From assembly GCA_017889635.1 (NCBI GenBank), contig JAGGAC010000011.1, positions 1-64,000 of the forward strand: a DNA stretch of 64,000 nucleotides, given 5' to 3'. A model generated the notes under the pieces. That model saw nothing but the letters and a program-made list of their open reading frames with translations. It was not told where the DNA came from and ran no database searches. Positions 62,754 through 64,000 of this stretch are shown here, in pieces. This DNA comes from Bacillota bacterium. Its GTDB lineage: Bacteria > Bacillota > Negativicutes > Sporomusales > CTSoil-080. A program made the translations under genes and the position numbers. Numbering within the stretch: the first letter of the stretch is position 1; each line of letters begins with the position of its first letter.

Positions 62754-63689
62754 TTAGTTGCCTCCCTTGCGGGCCAGTACTGCCCCCCAACCGCCTTCCT
62801 CGGTAGCCTTTTCCAAAGTAAGACCATTGGCCGATAAAGCAAGCAAAACTTCGCCTACCCGTTCGGCAATAATTCCGCTGGCAACAAAATAGCCTCCCGT
62901 AACCAGCCCCGCCGGCACGTCAGGCAACATATTAATAATTACATCGGCAATAATGTTAGCAACAATGACATCAGCCTGTCCGGTAAAACCGGACAATAAA
63001 TCTCCTTTTGCTACTTCAACAACATTCTCAACCTGGTTAACAGCGATATTCTCTGCAGCAACTCGTACCGCCACCGAATCGATATCCACCGCCCGTACTT
63101 GAGTTGCTCCAAGCTTAGCTGCCGCAACCGACAGAATGCCAGAACCGGTACCAACATCATAAACAATATTGCCATTAGCAACAATGTCTTCCAGTAATCT
63201 AATGCACATTGCGGTTGTATGATGACTGCCGGTACCAAAAGCCATACCCGGATCAATCTCTATTACAATCTCATCTTCTCTGGCATTATAATCCTTCCAG
63301 GTTGGTTTAATAACAATTCGTTCGCCCACCTTAACCGGCACAAAAAATTCTTTCCAGGCCACTGCCCAGTCTTCCTCCTGAACTTCGCGCCGCTCTACCA
63401 AGCCAACCCTTTTTTCGATATTATGCTCAAGCTCTTCCAAGCACTGACTAAGCAACCTAATTTTCTCATCAAGACAATCATCTACCGGCAAATAGGCTTT
63501 AACGGTTACCACTTCTGTCTCCGCTTGTTCTGGAATATCGCAATATTCCCAAGTTCCCGACTGCCGATATAAATTGATGAGTTCTGGATCTTCAATAACT
63601 ACACCAGAAGATCCCAGTTCATGAAAAATATTGGCCACCGCTTCGGTGGCCTCACGCACGGTCTGAATACTAAGCTCAGCCCACTTCAT
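62754..63689 (-). CDS. prmA: Ribosomal protein L11 methyltransferase
   Basis: The 311 residues have PGMAFGTGSHHTTAMCIRLLE, motif I YDVGTGSGILSVAAAKLGA, and ANIIADVIINMLPDV with the catalytic region. PrmA trimethylates ribosomal L11. ATG at 63689 with AGGGGGCG is preferred to the tracked TTG. Between dnaJ and rsmE, as in many Firmicutes. Confidence 0.93.
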   Translation of the reverse strand: MKWAELSIQTVREATEAVANIFHELGSSGVVIEDPELINLYRQSGTWEYCDIPEQAETEVVTVKAYLPVDDCLDEKIRLLSQCLEELEHNIEKRVGLVERREVQEEDWAVAWKEFFVPVKVGERIVIKPTWKDYNAREDEIVIEIDPGMAFGTGSHHTTAMCIRLLEDIVANGNIVYDVGTGSGILSVAAAKLGATQVRAVDIDSVAVRVAAENIAVNQVENVVEVAKGDLLSGFTGQADVIVANIIADVIINMLPDVPAGLVTGGYFVASGIIAERVGEVLLALSANGLTLEKATEEGGWGAVLARKGGN

Positions 63690-63713
63690 CCACAATCGCC
63701 CCCTGTTATGATG

Positions 63714-64000
63714 TCACACCCCGAAGGCATCCTTCATTTTTTTGAAAAAGCCCTTCTCTTCCGGGTTGATATCCGACCCGCCAAGCTTCGCAAACTCTAA
63801 CAAAAGCTCGCGCTGACGTTCGGAAATTTTCTTGGGGGTCACCACTTTAACCCTAACGTGTTGATCTCCGCGGCCATGACTCCGTAAATGCTGAATTCCT
63901 TTGTCCTTTAACCTAAACGCAGTCCCAGACTGAGTACCTTCCGGAATACGCAGACTAACCTTTCCATCAAGGGTTGGAACTTCAATTTCGTCGCCTAAAG
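63714..64000 (-). CDS. dnaJ: Chaperone DnaJ, C-terminal part (cut by window edge)
   Basis: The 95 visible residues read [20 protein letters not shown], then [20 protein letters not shown] and [14 protein letters not shown] at the end. This is the C-terminal substrate-binding region of DnaJ. The 5' part lies right of the window. It is 24 bp upstream of prmA and very probably co-transcribed. Confidence 0.9.
   Translation of the reverse strand, partial: LGDEIEVPTLDGKVSLRIPEGTQSGTAFRLKDKGIQHLRSHGRGDQHVRVKVVTPKKISERQRELLLEFAKLGGSDINPEEKGFFKKMKDAFGV

Overview
The window looks like a chromosome segment of an anaerobic, endospore-forming, outer-membrane-bearing Firmicute (Negativicutes, probably a Sporomusa/Pelosinus-type relative). 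The case is composite. Sporulation genes are present (sigK, yyaC, yqfC, yqfD). The RNase P RNA is of the ordinary class A form. The housekeeping order rpoD-dnaG-...-glyS-glyQ-recO-yqzL-...-era-cdd-dgkA-ybeY-yqfF-phoH-yqfD-yqfC is typically Firmicute. An OstA/LptA-like periplasmic protein would be expected only in a diderm. Genus is not proven by the sequence. Most genes lie on the minus strand.

Left edge (1 to about 2360): the most striking locus. A large serine recombinase (719-2248, +) faces, with only 90 bp between stop codons, a sigma-K gene (2339-2785, -) that stops after about 148 codons, immediately after the DKEGNEI motif. This is the architecture of the Bacillus subtilis skin element (spoIVCA next to a split spoIVCB). 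I read the left edge as one end of a skin-like intervening element in sigK; the other end and the 3' half of sigK would lie left of the window. A perfect 16-bp inverted repeat sits between the two stop codons, and a 9-C tract lies in the first codons of the recombinase.

2.9-11.7 kb: a 29-codon membrane ORF, yyaC, an HD-domain protein, a short Na/Pi-type transporter, a zinc/manganese-type ABC permease and ATPase, an ABC exporter, an NlpC/P60 hydrolase under a c-di-AMP (ydaO-type) riboswitch, a GtrB-like glycosyltransferase, chorismate mutase and a DUF1540 peptide. 11.8-15.8 kb: hydrogenase maturation protease, paired radical SAM proteins of the NirJ2/AhbD and NirJ1/AhbC type (siroheme-dependent heme route), a multi-cluster ferredoxin and TatA. 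16-18.4 kb: an AT-rich insert with an MFS pump, the stump of an SDR gene and an MmyB-type regulator. 18.7-22.3 kb: two-component system, thioredoxin and small exported or membrane proteins. 22.6-26.7 kb: rnpB and a thiSGHFE operon under a terminating TPP riboswitch.

26.7-64 kb: the housekeeping core, including trmK/yqfO, an OFA-type MFS and divergent MarR, a methyltransferase with half an HTH, tRNA-Val and tRNA-Asn, rpoD, dnaG, dgt, the OstA-like gene, ppsR, glyQS under a T-box, recO, era and neighbours, yqfCD, a HerA-like ATPase, yitT, an nfeD-floA operon, yqeY-rpsU, HIT, mtaB, rsmE, prmA and the 3' end of dnaJ.

A family of dispersed intergenic repeats made of two consecutive hairpins occurs at about 10.9, 22.5, 31.3 and (a remnant) 53.6 kb. 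The two complete copies differ in one stem by mostly compensatory changes, which points to selection for structure. Together with the sigK interruption this is the least expected content of the window.
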